The translations under genes and the position numbers were made by a program. The notes beneath the pieces were generated by a model, which had not been told where the DNA came from, did not search any database, and saw nothing but the letters and a program-made list of their open reading frames with translations. A stretch of DNA of 52,679 nt. Origin: Hyphomicrobiales bacterium (GTDB lineage: Bacteria; Pseudomonadota; Alphaproteobacteria; Rhizobiales; Rhizobiaceae). The DNA lies in NCBI GenBank assembly GCA_900472625.1, contig UCIT01000099.1, forward strand, positions 1 through 52,679, read 5' to 3'. This document shows positions 7,120-14,828 of this stretch, piece after piece (position 1 is the stretch's first letter; each line of letters begins with the position of its first letter).

Positions 7120-7440
7120 ATGAGCGTCACCCGCTTCCCGCCGAAAGGCCTTCCACGGCTGCGCTTGATCGAGGACGAAAAGCCGGACCTCGAACAGAAG
7201 TTCGACCGCGCTTTCGAAGCGATCGACCGGCTCACAGCCGTCCAGCGCGACCTGATCATGGCGAGCGCAATGCTGAAGCACGGTTCTGACATTGGACCGG
7301 GTTCCGCGATCGTCGATGGGGAGACGCTGCACAGTCTCTTCCAGGTCGCCATCAGAACAATTGAACTCGCCAGCGCATCCGACCGGGATCTCATGATCCT
7401 CGGCGCGATCCGCCAGTGGCTCACCGAGAACGGAGACTAA
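7120..7440 (+). CDS. Hypothetical phage protein, 106 aa
   Basis: It starts 4 bases after the stop of the 58-aa gene. It is a mostly helical soluble protein (LEQKFDRAFEAIDRLTAVQRDLIMASAML) with no recognised motif, followed closely by the next gene. Tight packing in the rightward operon supports it as real. Confidence 0.5.
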   Translation: MSVTRFPPKGLPRLRLIEDEKPDLEQKFDRAFEAIDRLTAVQRDLIMASAMLKHGSDIGPGSAIVDGETLHSLFQVAIRTIELASASDRDLMILGAIRQWLTENGD

Positions 7441-7442
7441 AA

Positions 7443-7817
7443 TTGGATCACAAGCGCAGAGTTCCCGAGGAGGCAAAGCTCTCGGCTCTCCTGAGAAAAG
7501 GAAAGAGCCTCGATGAGATCGCAAAAGCGTGTGGCGTGAGGACGTCGGCCGTTCGGCTGCATGCTGTGCGATACGGCTTGATTGGTAGCCGGACAGGTTC
7601 TGTTCGCTTGGAGGAGGCGCGAGCCAGGGCGATCCCCGAAGCGCGCCGTCGTGGCGATATCACCATGTCTGCAGGTCGCATCACGTTTACCCGCGAGACG
7701 CATGTAGCCGGAAGGCGCGGCATTGAGCTTCGCGACCTGTCGCTTCCGTGCCCGCTTATCTACCAGGGCGCCATCAAGGAGAAATTTGGCGGCACGCGGG
7801 GAGGCATTCATGCGTAG
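7443..7817 (+). CDS. HTH-like phage protein, 124 aa
   Basis: A TTG at 7443, two bases after the previous stop and behind GGAGAC, is preferred over an ATG at 7416 that lacks a ribosome-binding site. The N-terminal part, KLSALLRKGKSLDEIAKACGVRTSAVRLHAVRYGL, is a convincing helix-turn-helix resembling GcrA-like or resolvase-type helices. The C-terminal half is basic and unrecognised. It may be a DNA-binding regulator of the rightward operon. Confidence 0.55.
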   Translation: MDHKRRVPEEAKLSALLRKGKSLDEIAKACGVRTSAVRLHAVRYGLIGSRTGSVRLEEARARAIPEARRRGDITMSAGRITFTRETHVAGRRGIELRDLSLPCPLIYQGAIKEKFGGTRGGIHA

Positions 7818-7995
7818 ACCGCAAGTCTCGGAAGTTGAGGCACTCTACCGCGCAGTCGCCGATGGTGAGCCTCGTCTTGAGTTGCTCCAGATGATCTACG
7901 ACATGTTCGGCGAATCTGGCTATCTCCGCCCCCCCGTCGCGGAGATGCGTCTCGCCGACCGTTGCGACCAGAAGCGGAGCGCCGACCGTGGCTGA
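7810..7995 (+). CDS. Hypothetical phage protein, 61 aa
   Basis: The ATG at 7810 follows GGGGAGG. The 61-residue product begins MRRPQVSEVEALYRAVADGEP and is acidic and helical in the middle. It overlaps the gene before by 8 bases and the beta clamp gene after by 8 bases, which suggests translational coupling. No recognised family. Confidence 0.5.
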   Translation: MRRPQVSEVEALYRAVADGEPRLELLQMIYDMFGESGYLRPPVAEMRLADRCDQKRSADRG

Positions 7996-9118
7996 CATCC
8001 TCTTCAAAGTCCATCGCAGCCAAATCCTGCCGGCGATCAACGCCGTGTACGACGCCGTCGATAGCAAGGCAAAAATTCCGATCCTCGCGAACATCCTCCT
8101 CAATCCGCAGGGTGAGCATCTTTTCGTACGAGGAACGGATCTCAGTATCGAGATCGAGGCGGAGTGCGAACTGATGGAAGAAAGCAACGCGTCTCCCATC
8201 ACGCTGGATGGCGCTCGCTTGCGGGATGTTCTTCGGAACCTGCCGGAGTCAGCTGAGATCGAGTTTCAGGCAGGTCCCATGGATGGACAGATCCGCATGC
8301 GCGCTGGCCGAGCCAGTTTCTTGATTTTCAGTCTACCCGAACGAGACTTCCCATCGATCGCGCAGCACGTCACTGGCAAGCCGTTCACCGTCGACGTCAA
8401 GTCTCTCTCTACTGCTCTGGGAAAAGTGCTTTATGCCGTCGAAAATAGTTCGAGCGACCGTATTTATCTAACCGGGATTTTCATCCACCCCTACGAGGGC
8501 GGGGACAAGATCGCAGTCGTCGCGACAAACGGTCATTGCATGGCAGTCGTTCGAGTGCCAACCAAGGATCGAGCCGATTTCCGTCCTGTCATCCTGCCGG
8601 TCAAAGCCGCAACTGCAATCCGGAAGCACCTCGGCGAGGGTAAGGCAGAGGCGCAAATCCGAATTTCCGAGTCTCTGCTCCAGATCGAGAGCGATGGCAC
8701 GAGTATCATCACCAATCTGATCGATGCGGTTTTCCCGGACTACATGCGCGTGGTGCCGACTGGAAACAATACCGTGATGCGCGGTACTATTGACACTCTT
8801 TCAGATGCCGCCCGCCGAGTATGCCTCGTCGCCGGAGATGTCTCCAAGGACGCCATGGTGATGGTCTTGGAAGAAAATTCTCTGCGGATCAAAATGTCCG
8901 CTCGCGACGGCGAGGAGGCCGACGACGAGATCGGCGTGGAGTTTGGCGGAGACAAGTTCACGATCGCCTTCAATGGTTCTCTGTTCGAAAAGACGCTGGC
9001 GACGATCGTGACTTCGGATGTCGACGTCTTTTTCGCCGACGCCTCGACAGCGGCAATCTTTAAGCCGACGGCCCTACTTGATGAATTCTTCATTTTATCC
9101 CCGATGAGGATAAATTGA
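7988..9118 (+). CDS. dnaN: Phage-borne DNA polymerase III beta clamp (DnaN paralogue)
   Basis: This 376-aa protein starts with GTG at 7988. It begins MADILFKVHRSQILPAINAVYDAVDSKAKIPILANILL, the DnaN N-terminal domain, and carries PERDFPSI at about residue 117, VVATNGHCMAVVRV in the second domain and a final LLDEFFILSPMRIN where clamps usually end in P-M-R. Length is close to a standard clamp. The chromosomal dnaN is expected elsewhere, so this is an extra copy carried by the element, probably to direct the host polymerase or other clamp-binding proteins to phage DNA (inference). The stop overlaps the next start as TGATG. Confidence 0.85.
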   Translation: MADILFKVHRSQILPAINAVYDAVDSKAKIPILANILLNPQGEHLFVRGTDLSIEIEAECELMEESNASPITLDGARLRDVLRNLPESAEIEFQAGPMDGQIRMRAGRASFLIFSLPERDFPSIAQHVTGKPFTVDVKSLSTALGKVLYAVENSSSDRIYLTGIFIHPYEGGDKIAVVATNGHCMAVVRVPTKDRADFRPVILPVKAATAIRKHLGEGKAEAQIRISESLLQIESDGTSIITNLIDAVFPDYMRVVPTGNNTVMRGTIDTLSDAARRVCLVAGDVSKDAMVMVLEENSLRIKMSARDGEEADDEIGVEFGGDKFTIAFNGSLFEKTLATIVTSDVDVFFADASTAAIFKPTALLDEFFILSPMRIN

Positions 9119-9699
9119 TGACCCAGCAGATCAGCCTGCTCGTCAACGAGCAAGCCATGAAAAAGACCGCGCTCCTCTCGGATTGCGGCCTGTATCGCTA
9201 CGAGCTTCAGCGCGTCTGGCAGCATGGCAAGCCCTTGCTTGTCACCTGCATGCTGAACCCGTCGACGGCCGACGCCGATAACGACGATCCGACGATCCGC
9301 ACGCTGCTGCATTTTGGAAAGTCGTGGGGCTATGGCGGCTTGCTGGTGGTCAACCTCTTTGCCTTCCGCTCGTCGAGCCCGAAGGAGATGCAGTCGCAGA
9401 TAGACCCGCGAGGCCCGAAGAACATCCAGTTCATCAACGGCGCCCTTGCGCTGGCGCGATCGCAGAACCGGCCGATGCTCGCTGCATGGGGTGCCAACGG
9501 CGCGCACCATGCCGGGCCGAACGATTGGGAAGGTGGCCAGGATTGGCTTTGCCGTCTCGCCGGCATCCACACCGTCGACCTGGTCTGCCTCGGCACGACC
9601 AAGGACGGCTTTCCGAAACATCCGATGGCGCGTGGCGTCCATCGCATCGACCGCGATCAACAGCCAGTCATGTTCCGCCGCGCAACGGAGGCCGCGTGA
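9118..9699 (+). CDS. DUF1643 family protein
   Basis: The ATG at 9118 overlaps the DnaN stop. The 193-aa product shows the DUF1643 pattern: VTCMLNPSTADADNDDPTIRTLLHFGKSWGYGG near residues 42-75, VVNLFAFRSSSPKEM, then AAWGANGAHHAG and VCLGTTKDGFPKHPMARG near the end. The fold resembles uracil-DNA glycosylase-like proteins in general look, but biochemical function is not established. It often occurs in phages and mobile elements. Confidence 0.8.
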   Translation: MTQQISLLVNEQAMKKTALLSDCGLYRYELQRVWQHGKPLLVTCMLNPSTADADNDDPTIRTLLHFGKSWGYGGLLVVNLFAFRSSSPKEMQSQIDPRGPKNIQFINGALALARSQNRPMLAAWGANGAHHAGPNDWEGGQDWLCRLAGIHTVDLVCLGTTKDGFPKHPMARGVHRIDRDQQPVMFRRATEAA

Positions 9700-10226
9700 T
9701 GGCCTCTGCCGCCGATGTAAAAAGACTGGCTGATGTGAAGAGGCGCGCAGCCGAAATCAGCGCGGATTGGCAACTGGCCAGGACGGGCACCGAAATTCAC
9801 GCAGTCGTTTATAAGGGGACCGCGCCCGTCTGCATCGCTGAACTGACGCATGATTGCGGCATCGCGGACCGGGATTTTATCCTGCACACGCCCGATGACA
9901 CACGGTTTCTATTGCGGCTCCTGTCCGAGGCGTTTTCCGAAATTCGCCGATACAAGCCAGCCGATCTGCAGAAGCAGGACCAGGCAGCAGCTTCCGGCAA
10001 CTACGCCGCCGAGTGCGCCATGCGGTGCAATGACCAGGCGTTTCGGCAGTTCCTGCTCGAAAAGAAAGCGGCGCCCGACATCAGCGACTCGATCCGCGTG
10101 GAGAGGCACGTCCGCTATCTCCTGAAGGTCGATAGCCGCAGTGAACTCAACAATTCCGCAGAGGCCCGCAAGCGCTGGTTCGATCTGCGCGCCGAATTTG
10201 AAGCTTGGATGAGGGATGCAGCATGA
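9699..10226 (+). CDS. Hypothetical phage protein, 175 aa
   Basis: It starts at an ATG overlapping the DUF1643 stop (TGATG at 9697-9701). The product begins MASAADVKRLADVKRRAAEISADWQLARTG, has an ITHDCGIADRDFILHTPDDTRFLL-like central part and a helical C-terminus. No domain recognised. It overlaps the MazG-like gene by 4 bases. Confidence 0.5.
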   Translation: MASAADVKRLADVKRRAAEISADWQLARTGTEIHAVVYKGTAPVCIAELTHDCGIADRDFILHTPDDTRFLLRLLSEAFSEIRRYKPADLQKQDQAAASGNYAAECAMRCNDQAFRQFLLEKKAAPDISDSIRVERHVRYLLKVDSRSELNNSAEARKRWFDLRAEFEAWMRDAA

Positions 10227-10720
10227 CCAGACCCACGACAGCCGATGAGGCATGGGGCCTCTTCAACAGCCGACTGTTCAACCACGGCAAAGAAGAGACC
10301 ATGCGCAATAGCTTCAACATCGCATTGGCGGAGCTGTTCAGCCCCCCAGCACCCGCTGATCGGGAGGCGGGGCTGTCGATCGCCGATCTGCAGCGCGCCC
10401 ATGTCGAGCGACAAGAGGAATGGTGCCCGGATCAAAAGCCGGATCTTTCGTTCCGTGGAAATGAACTGGGCGGCGAATGCGGCGAGGCTCAGAACGTCAT
10501 CAAGAAGCTGGAGCGCGAGCGGCATGGCTGGCGAGGTTCTCGCGATACGGTCGAGCACCTTGCCGAAGAGCTTGGCGACGTCATTCACTGCGCCGTCCTT
10601 TGCGCGATTACCGCAGGCATCGATCTGGAGCCAGCCGTCATCTCAAAATTCAACGGCACCAGCGAGAAGAACGGTCTCTCGACCTTTCTCGCGACACCAG
10701 CGAAAGGATGCGCACCATGA
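10223..10720 (+). CDS. MazG-like nucleotide pyrophosphohydrolase
   Basis: This 165-aa protein has a MazG-type helical core at about residues 82-150: GNELGGECGEAQNVIKKLERE, then VEHLAEELGDVIHCAVLCAITAGIDL and a KFNGTSEKNGL ending. The ExxE and ExxD pattern (ELGGECGE, EELGD) would coordinate magnesium, and the family hydrolyses NTPs or dNTPs to monophosphates. The first 60 residues are an unrelated leader. In phages such enzymes are linked to nucleotide pool or alarmone control (family knowledge). Starts and stops overlap both neighbours. Confidence 0.68.
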   Translation: MTRPTTADEAWGLFNSRLFNHGKEETMRNSFNIALAELFSPPAPADREAGLSIADLQRAHVERQEEWCPDQKPDLSFRGNELGGECGEAQNVIKKLERERHGWRGSRDTVEHLAEELGDVIHCAVLCAITAGIDLEPAVISKFNGTSEKNGLSTFLATPAKGCAP

Positions 10721-11208
10721 AGATCATTGCGGAAATGCTTGCCCCGCGCTTGATTGCCATCGCGGGCACGCGAGAGGCCGATATCTACATCGGCGGCAAA
10801 GACGACACCTACCTTGCTAGGTGGTGGCTTATCCCGCGCAACAAGTGGTTCAACATCTACCTGCATCACTTTCAGCGGTCCGATGACGACAGGGCGCTGC
10901 ACGACCATCCTTGGTGGAATCTGTCCGTTCTGCTGCGTGGAACGTACACCGAGCACACGATCAATGCCGGTGGCATCAATGTGATGACGGTTCGGAACGC
11001 CGGGCAGATGAAGTTCCGATATGCCGCCCAGGCACATCGCATCGAGCTTCATGACGGCCCGTGCTGGACCGTTTTCATAACTGGGCCGCGCATTCGAGAA
11101 TGGGGCTTTCATTGCCCTCGCGGTTGGCGCCACTGGAAGGTCTTCACTTCCGGGAAGAACGGGGAGACCGTAGGAGCTGGATGCGGAGAGGATGACATCC
11201 ATGGATGA
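10717..11208 (+). CDS. Cupin-like phage protein, 163 aa
   Basis: It starts at an ATG overlapping the MazG-like stop. The product includes YLHHFQRSDDDRALHDHPWWNLSVLLRGTYTEH and KFRYAAQAHRIELHDGPCWTVFITGP, a beta-rich, His-rich sequence of cupin appearance with several possible metal ligands. It is a common hypothetical in phage genomes; enzymatic activity is unknown. It overlaps the next gene by 8 bases. Confidence 0.55.
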   Translation: MKIIAEMLAPRLIAIAGTREADIYIGGKDDTYLARWWLIPRNKWFNIYLHHFQRSDDDRALHDHPWWNLSVLLRGTYTEHTINAGGINVMTVRNAGQMKFRYAAQAHRIELHDGPCWTVFITGPRIREWGFHCPRGWRHWKVFTSGKNGETVGAGCGEDDIHG

Positions 11209-11509
11209 CGCCTTCCACGCCGAGGTCGTCGTGACCCGCAAGCCACAACCCGAGCGCAAGGTTCTGTTCACCTGCCTCATCTGCGAAGAGACAATTCTTG
11301 AACCTCTTTCCTGGCGGGCCGGTGGTTACGGCCACGGCGCGGTGCGTGAGCGCGAGCCAGTCTGCAAGCGTTGCGCCAAACACTGCGGCAGCAAAGCCGG
11401 TGGCCCAGTGTTCAATCGTCAAAACTATCACTCGCTGCAGCAGCTGTCGGCGATGATCACACGCGTGAAATGGGAGATCCGCAATGGACACCGCCGATAT
11501 CGGTACTGA
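11201..11509 (+). CDS. Zinc-finger-like hypothetical protein, 102 aa
   Basis: Two in-frame ATGs exist; 11201 has better spacing from the GGAGAGG site than 11192. The protein has CLICEE near residue 26 and CKRCAKHC near residue 58, a plausible four-cysteine zinc-binding module, and a basic C-terminus (MITRVKWEIRNGHRRYRY). It overlaps the next gene by 26 bases. Function unknown. Confidence 0.5.
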   Translation: MDDAFHAEVVVTRKPQPERKVLFTCLICEETILEPLSWRAGGYGHGAVREREPVCKRCAKHCGSKAGGPVFNRQNYHSLQQLSAMITRVKWEIRNGHRRYRY

Positions 11510-11714
11510 ATTCGATATCCCTTCGGTCATCAGGGGACTTCACCAGGACATGCTCGATCTCCGCGCCGGCCGTATTACCGCCAAGGACGCACAGGTCCGT
11601 GCCGATTTGGCGAAGCAGATGTTCAACGGACTTCGCCTTGTCGTCCAAGCCCAGAAATTTCTAAGCGCCAGCGCGCGGCAGCTGCCGTCTGCAGAGGGAG
11701 ACTCGCATGTCTGA
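11484..11714 (+). CDS. Conserved hypothetical phage protein, 76 aa
   Basis: This helical protein reads MDTADIGTEFDIPSVIRGL, then HQDMLDLRAGRITAKDAQVRADLAKQMFNGLRLVVQAQKFL. I recall this pattern from small hypothetical proteins of rhizobial prophages but know no function. It overlaps both neighbours in the operon. Confidence 0.55.
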   Translation: MDTADIGTEFDIPSVIRGLHQDMLDLRAGRITAKDAQVRADLAKQMFNGLRLVVQAQKFLSASARQLPSAEGDSHV

Positions 11715-12396
11715 CGTAGCCACAGAGTTCCAGTCCGCCGTCATCGCCGAAATCGAGCGCCAGGCGAAGAGTGAGAACATTCAGCAGCTCATTGCCAAAA
11801 AGGTCGGCGAGGTGATGACGGAATCCATATCGTCGGCATTCCGCTCCTATGGTGACGTCGGGAAGCAGATTGAGAACGCCATCAAGGAAAGCCTGCAGAT
11901 CAACGACCGTCTTGATCTTCCTCGCTACGGCGTCATGGTGCTAGCGGTGCTGCGCCAGAAGCTTGACGAGCGCGTGCATACAATCATTTCCGAGCGCCTC
12001 GACAGCGAGATGGACGAAATCCTATCGATCGCACCCAAGGAGCTGAAGTTCAGCAAATTGGTTGAGGAGGTAGTCAAGAACGCCTCCGAAAACATGCACG
12101 ATCGGTATGGGACCTACATCACGTGCATCGTTGAGCACGATGATCGTTATGCCGACTGGATCAATGTCTGGCTTGATTCGGGCCAGAACGTCGACAAGCG
12201 GGATTGTGAAATTCGTTTCACCGTCAGCAAGGATGGCGCGCTTCTCTCGTGCCACTTGGATGGCAAAGACCCCAAGAAGACGATCCGCATGGGCGGCATG
12301 TGGGGCTATCAGAAGATGATTTTTGGCGCCTATTGCTGCGGGTCGAAGGTCATCATGGACGAGCTGGAGCCTAGCACCGGCATTGGAGATTTCTGA
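11707..12396 (+). CDS. Hypothetical phage protein, 229 aa
   Basis: This soluble protein has a long helical N-terminal half (IEKQAKSENIQQLIAKKVGEVM-like, with several amphipathic stretches up to residue 120) and a beta-rich C-terminal half with TYITCIVEHDDRYADWINVWLDSG and a CEIRF segment. No recognised motif. It overlaps the next gene by one base (TGATG). Confidence 0.5.
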   Translation: MSDVATEFQSAVIAEIERQAKSENIQQLIAKKVGEVMTESISSAFRSYGDVGKQIENAIKESLQINDRLDLPRYGVMVLAVLRQKLDERVHTIISERLDSEMDEILSIAPKELKFSKLVEEVVKNASENMHDRYGTYITCIVEHDDRYADWINVWLDSGQNVDKRDCEIRFTVSKDGALLSCHLDGKDPKKTIRMGGMWGYQKMIFGAYCCGSKVIMDELEPSTGIGDF

Positions 12397-12866
12397 TGAC
12401 GGATCATCATCGAGAAGCGTTCGAGGCCGCCGTCGTCGAGCGGCTGAAGGAAAGCGGATTTCTCGAAGTCGAGATCCGCGTCGAGTGCCTTGTCCGCTGT
12501 GACGACGGCTACCAGGACGAGGTAATCAATGCCGGCTGGCACTATTGGAATGCGGCGATAGCGGCGCAGCCTACCCCAGCGCCCACTCATAAAATGGTGG
12601 CCAGCTGGCGTCCGATCGCACAGGCTGACCGAACCATCAACCACGTCACCGAATTCACTGAGATCGGCCTGACGCTGAAGAACTCGGATACGTTCTGGGT
12701 GCGCGACGAGGACGGGCGGGTCTATCGGGCCGCATGGTCGGAAGGCAACAACGGCCGGGATTATTGGTGGGACTGGGAAGCTGAAAGTCCTGTCGATCCT
12801 GTCGAGTTCATGCCGCATCCGCTCGACCCTCGGTTCGCCGTTGCGGAGGTATCTGACGATGCGTGA
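12396..12866 (+). CDS. Hypothetical phage protein, 156 aa
   Basis: The product begins MTDHHREAFEAAVVERLKESG. Its C-terminal half (VASWRPIAQ, then FWVRDEDGRVYRAAWSEG and YWWDWEAESPVDPVEFMPHPL) is the W-rich DUF551-like style of phage proteins. The family call is tentative. It overlaps the next gene by 8 bases. Confidence 0.5.
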   Translation: MTDHHREAFEAAVVERLKESGFLEVEIRVECLVRCDDGYQDEVINAGWHYWNAAIAAQPTPAPTHKMVASWRPIAQADRTINHVTEFTEIGLTLKNSDTFWVRDEDGRVYRAAWSEGNNGRDYWWDWEAESPVDPVEFMPHPLDPRFAVAEVSDDA

Positions 12867-13542
12867 GCTCAAACTTCAGCCCGAGAATACCATAGTAGAC
12901 ATCCCAGACCTGAACCGGTTTCAGATTGGCGACCATGTGATTGTTGACGCCAACGCAGACTATGACCGCTTCGAAGGCGTCATCATCGGTATCGAACTGC
13001 GCCGCATGCACGGCTCTGATTATCTCGTACCGAGCATCACGATCTTGCACGACGGCTGCGTTACCGACGAGTTCAAACCGAACGATTGCCGCAAGGTCGA
13101 GGTGCCAGCACCCGCTGAGCTTTCGGTGGGCTGGCGCCCCGTCTCCTGCCTGAAGCTTCGCATGATGGCAGGTAAGCTGCGCAAAGACGATCCGGCCGAC
13201 GAGACAGCAGCACTGATTGACGAAGCGGCGGCGGATATCGAGCGGCTGGCGCAAGCACTAGCACCCGCAGAGCATGTGAAGGGGCTGGACGACGCAACGA
13301 AACAGAAGCTTCGAGAGGCGCTACGTTTTGCGGCTTCTCGGTCTGTGATGTCCAGTGAGGACGAGCGCCGTATCCTTGCCGCCTTTGCATCAAGCCGTGA
13401 CGTCGCTGACGCACTCTCTGCGGTCATCGAAGGCTGGGAATTTTGGGAAGTGGCTCCTAATGACCGAGAGCCGCCCCGCGACGCGATTCGCAAAGCCCGC
13501 GCCACTTTGTCCTCTCCTATGGAGGGCTGCGACAATGGCTGA
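12859..13542 (+). CDS. Hypothetical phage protein, 227 aa
   Basis: The ATG at 12859 follows GGAGGT. The N-terminal 80 residues look like a small beta barrel (FQIGDHVIVDANADYDRFEGVIIGIELRR), similar in style to DNA- or RNA-binding SH3-like folds. The rest is Ala-rich and helical with a long acidic and basic charged stretch (residues 105-200). No recognised family. It overlaps the RHH-like gene by 8 bases. Confidence 0.5.
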   Translation: MRELKLQPENTIVDIPDLNRFQIGDHVIVDANADYDRFEGVIIGIELRRMHGSDYLVPSITILHDGCVTDEFKPNDCRKVEVPAPAELSVGWRPVSCLKLRMMAGKLRKDDPADETAALIDEAAADIERLAQALAPAEHVKGLDDATKQKLREALRFAASRSVMSSEDERRILAAFASSRDVADALSAVIEGWEFWEVAPNDREPPRDAIRKARATLSSPMEGCDNG

Positions 13543-13807
13543 GCATCCCAAGACAATGACATTCAACCTGTCGCCGCGCGAGATGGAAGCTCTCATCGAG
13601 CAGCTCGCTCTGGAGCACGACATGTCGAAAACGGCTGTCCTGCGCCAGGCGCTGCGAGCTTATCAATATCTCCACCGCCGCGTCATGGAGGGCGAACGCA
13701 TCATACTGAGCGGTGACGCGCAGCGCGCAATGGAATTCGTCGGCCCCGGCTTCGGAGAGGACCTTCGGTACCCATCGCCCCAGAAGACGGAGGTCGACCA
13801 TGCTTAG
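13535..13807 (+). CDS. Ribbon-helix-helix-like protein, 90 aa
   Basis: The N-terminal 50 residues, TMTFNLSPREMEALIEQL then ALEHDMSKTAVLRQALRAYQYL, have the strand-helix-helix pattern of CopG/Arc-type DNA-binding proteins. The C-terminal 40 residues are a flexible tail. It may be a small regulator of the rightward operon. There is no toxin-like partner next to it; the following gene has an export signal instead. Confidence 0.55.
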   Translation: MAEHPKTMTFNLSPREMEALIEQLALEHDMSKTAVLRQALRAYQYLHRRVMEGERIILSGDAQRAMEFVGPGFGEDLRYPSPQKTEVDHA

Positions 13808-14417
13808 CCGCCGCACTTTTCTTATCAGCACCTCGGCTCTTGTCGCCGCACCAATGCTGCCAGCGATAGCCATGCCGGCCCCAATCGCCACGGCGGCACG
13901 TGTTGTCGCACCCATGTGGGCCGTTGGCACCCCCGGCGAATTCGACTGGCAGGCTATTCGTGCGGCCACTCCGGAGAAGGCATTCAAGATATGGATGCAG
14001 GAGCAGGACTGGGATGCGGAAGACGAGATGGAATTCGATCCCGCATTCGTCACTCGCGTCGAGCGGTGGGATAGCCTGGGCAAGGTAAATCCGGCCGACT
14101 GGATCGAGGCTGACATGGGTCACTGCTGCGAGCGCTGCAGCTACGAAACCCACCGTGATGCCGGTGCACGTGTCGTTGCTGGAGAAGTCGTTTGCGAAGA
14201 TTGCTTCACGTTCGCCGACCTTATGGCCGAAGGTGGCGAAGATGCGATCGACGAACTCGCGAATAAGATAGCGGACGAAGGCGAGGACGAGGCGCGCGAG
14301 GGTCTTGTATCTTCCGGTAACTGGGAACACGTATCTGCCGATCTCTGGCAAGCCGCTCTGGCGATATGCCGGAATGATCCCACCCTCGCCAAGGAGGTTG
14401 GCGATGGCGAGCGGTGA
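13800..14417 (+). CDS. Tat-signal-like protein with cysteine cluster, 205 aa
   Basis: The N-terminus, MLSRRTFLISTSALVAAPML, has a twin-arginine-like SRRTFL motif, a hydrophobic core and a possible Ala-x-Ala cleavage region near residue 26. The mature part contains GHCCERCSYETH near residue 102 and CEDC about 25 residues on, a plausible zinc ribbon, with an acidic helical C-terminus. It is the only gene of the rightward series with an apparent export signal. The predicted location (membrane or periplasm) disagrees with the zinc-ribbon look, so the signal could also be an anchor or a chance resemblance. Confidence 0.5.
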   Translation: MLSRRTFLISTSALVAAPMLPAIAMPAPIATAARVVAPMWAVGTPGEFDWQAIRAATPEKAFKIWMQEQDWDAEDEMEFDPAFVTRVERWDSLGKVNPADWIEADMGHCCERCSYETHRDAGARVVAGEVVCEDCFTFADLMAEGGEDAIDELANKIADEGEDEAREGLVSSGNWEHVSADLWQAALAICRNDPTLAKEVGDGER

Positions 14418-14622
14418 AATGAAGCGCCGGCGCGAGGCCGCATACCGCAAGGGGCTGGAGCACGGAGCAGCGGAGGCTGATCGCTTCCGCAGGCTCGGAC
14501 TCCACTACATGAATGCCCTGCGCGAGATAGCAATAGAGGATGACATCGAGACAGCTCAGCTTATCGCCTGCAAGGCATTAACTAGCAACCCTCCACCCGC
14601 CAACAGACAAGAGGTTGATTGA
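14404..14622 (+). CDS. Hypothetical phage protein, 72 aa
   Basis: The ATG at 14404 overlaps the previous gene by 14 bases and follows an AAGGAGG site. The product is a basic helical peptide, MASGEMKRRREAAYRKGLEH, followed by DRFRRLGLHYMNALREIAIEDDI. No family recognised; it could be a nucleic-acid-binding or capsid-associated accessory protein. Confidence 0.45.
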   Translation: MASGEMKRRREAAYRKGLEHGAAEADRFRRLGLHYMNALREIAIEDDIETAQLIACKALTSNPPPANRQEVD

Positions 14623-14828
14623 TGGGACGCAGAGCAGTCATCAGATCCACCGACATAACGACCACGCTCGCGGCGCTGAAAGCTGCCGGCATTACCCCGC
14701 TCGCAATGGACACATTGCCAGATGGTGGCATGCGGTGGCATTTTACCCCGCCGGGCAAGCCAGATGAGGATGAGCTCGATCGCGAGCTGAGGGAATTTGA
14801 AGAGCGCAATGGTCGAAATAGAGCTTAA
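14622..14828 (+). CDS. Hypothetical phage protein, 68 aa (upstream of integrase)
   Basis: The ATG at 14622 overlaps the preceding stop by one base. The product has STDITTTLAALKAAGITPLAMDTLPDGGMRWHFTPP and an acidic tail. Small proteins of this kind often precede integrases in alphaproteobacterial phages, and it overlaps the integrase start by 20 bases, so an excisionase-like role is possible. I do not see a clear winged-helix or MerR-like motif to support that. Confidence 0.5.
   Translation: MGRRAVIRSTDITTTLAALKAAGITPLAMDTLPDGGMRWHFTPPGKPDEDELDRELREFEERNGRNRA

Noticed and set aside
13535..14417. RHH-like and following gene as a toxin-antitoxin pair
   Set aside because: The second gene has a Tat-like signal and no toxin motif; overlap alone is common throughout this operon.
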